A DNA stretch of 64,000 nt, taken from JANWVO01 sp964458495 (lineage in GTDB: Bacteria > Acidobacteriota > Terriglobia > Bryobacterales > Bryobacteraceae). This document shows, piece by piece, positions 63,734 to 64,000 of the stretch. Location of the stretch: NCBI GenBank assembly GCA_964458495.1, contig CAYWJB010000006.1, positions 174,664-238,663 on the forward strand. Direction: 5' to 3'. A model generated the notes under the pieces. It was not told the DNA's origin. It worked only from the letters and a program-made list of their open reading frames with translations, and did no database searches. Positions within the stretch are counted from its first letter, which is position 1, and each line of letters opens with the position of its first letter. A program made the position numbers and the translations under genes.

Positions 63734-64000
63734 CCCCGCGCGCCAGCGCAGGGCCCCACTCCCCTGCGCGCCAGCGCAGGGCCAGATTCCCCTGAGCGCC
63801 AGCTCAGGGCCCCACTCCCCAACCCCCCGAACCCCCGCCCCACCCAATTCCCCTGAGCGCCAGCTCAGGGCCCCACTCCCCAACCCCCCATAACCCCGCC
63901 GCACCCCACTCCCCTGCGCGCCAGCTCAGGGCCAGATTCCCCTGCGCGCCAGCTCAGGGCCCCACTCCCCAACCCCCCGAACCCCCGCCCCACCCAATTC
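63734..64000. repeat. Array of palindromic 20-bp repeats running off the window
   Basis: Six copies of a 20-bp palindrome CCCTGAGCGCCAGCTCAGGG and close variants at 63734, 63762, 63790, 63851, 63912 and 63940 (start bases). Stem pairs CCCTGAGC/GCTCAGGG or CCCTGCGC/GCGCAGGG around a GCCA core. A longer 70-bp unit (63781-63850) recurs at 63931-64000, 150 bp later, differing at one visible base. The array is cut by the window end. Confidence 0.85.

Noticed and set aside
63607..63904. Minus-strand frames with a repeating translation over the terminal repeats
   Set aside because: The apparent peptide repeat is produced by the palindromic DNA repeats; no start context or composition supports coding.

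Overview
The window reads as one contiguous stretch of a high-GC, Gram-negative bacterial chromosome. The best guess is an Acidobacteriota genome of the Bryobacterales/Solibacter type. This is inferred from two ~1200-residue Oar-like TonB-dependent receptors with an N-terminal carboxypeptidase-regulatory-like domain, BamD and outer-membrane barrel proteins, and a YpdA-type reductase next to alaS. No rRNA, tRNA, CRISPR array or prophage was seen.

Layout. 1-5.9 kb: threonine synthase (cut by the window edge), a small Cys-motif protein, an outer-membrane barrel, a DUF885 lipoprotein, signal peptidase I and an EEP-fold protein. 5.9-6.6 kb: a sigma54-type promoter in front of a 29-codon membrane ORF. 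6.6-15.1 kb: an enolase-superfamily protein, hfq-hflX, pgsA, a PqaA-like hydrolase, kbl, a multi-membrane glycosyltransferase and a lone Flp-type pilin. 15-33 kb: a LarA-like protein, receptor 1, yceH, a RodZ-like protein with a CNNM/CorC exporter, a radical-SAM maturase, an AlkD-like protein, a GH51 arabinofuranosidase, selD-pyrF and receptor 2. 33-41 kb: alaS-ypdA, a second membrane glycosyltransferase-like protein carrying an F5/8C-like domain, and fhs. 41-44 kb: an MscS-type channel gene cut in two by an IS4-family element with target duplications. 44-52.6 kb: an aldo/keto reductase, an MFS protein, a Cax antiporter, a 1.2-kb stretch with no convincing gene, an ALDH7-type dehydrogenase and three exported proteins. 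52.8-57.7 kb: a minus-strand series rsmB-rpe-bamD-response regulator-yajQ-hydrolase. 57.7-64 kb: a TtcA-like protein, DUF47/PhoU-like protein, Pit phosphate transporter, PhoR-like kinase and an Hsp70-like protein, then an array of 20-bp palindromes running off the window.

The most informative points are these. (1) selD is opened by an in-frame TGA at the catalytic position, followed at the right distance by a SECIS-like hairpin, so it encodes a selenocysteine-containing SelD that ordinary gene calling would truncate. (2) A near-consensus -24/-12 promoter sits just upstream of a strong Shine-Dalgarno site and a 29-residue membrane ORF. (3) The IS4 element can be removed on paper to restore a full 528-residue MscS frame, and it carries extra internal copies of its right end. 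(4) The plus strand changes from G-rich to strongly C-rich near 52.6 kb whichever strand is coding, which suggests a replication terminus or other strand-asymmetry boundary. (5) The right edge holds a higher-order array of palindromic repeats. Several divergent gene pairs are only 17-18 bp apart, which points to leaderless starts.
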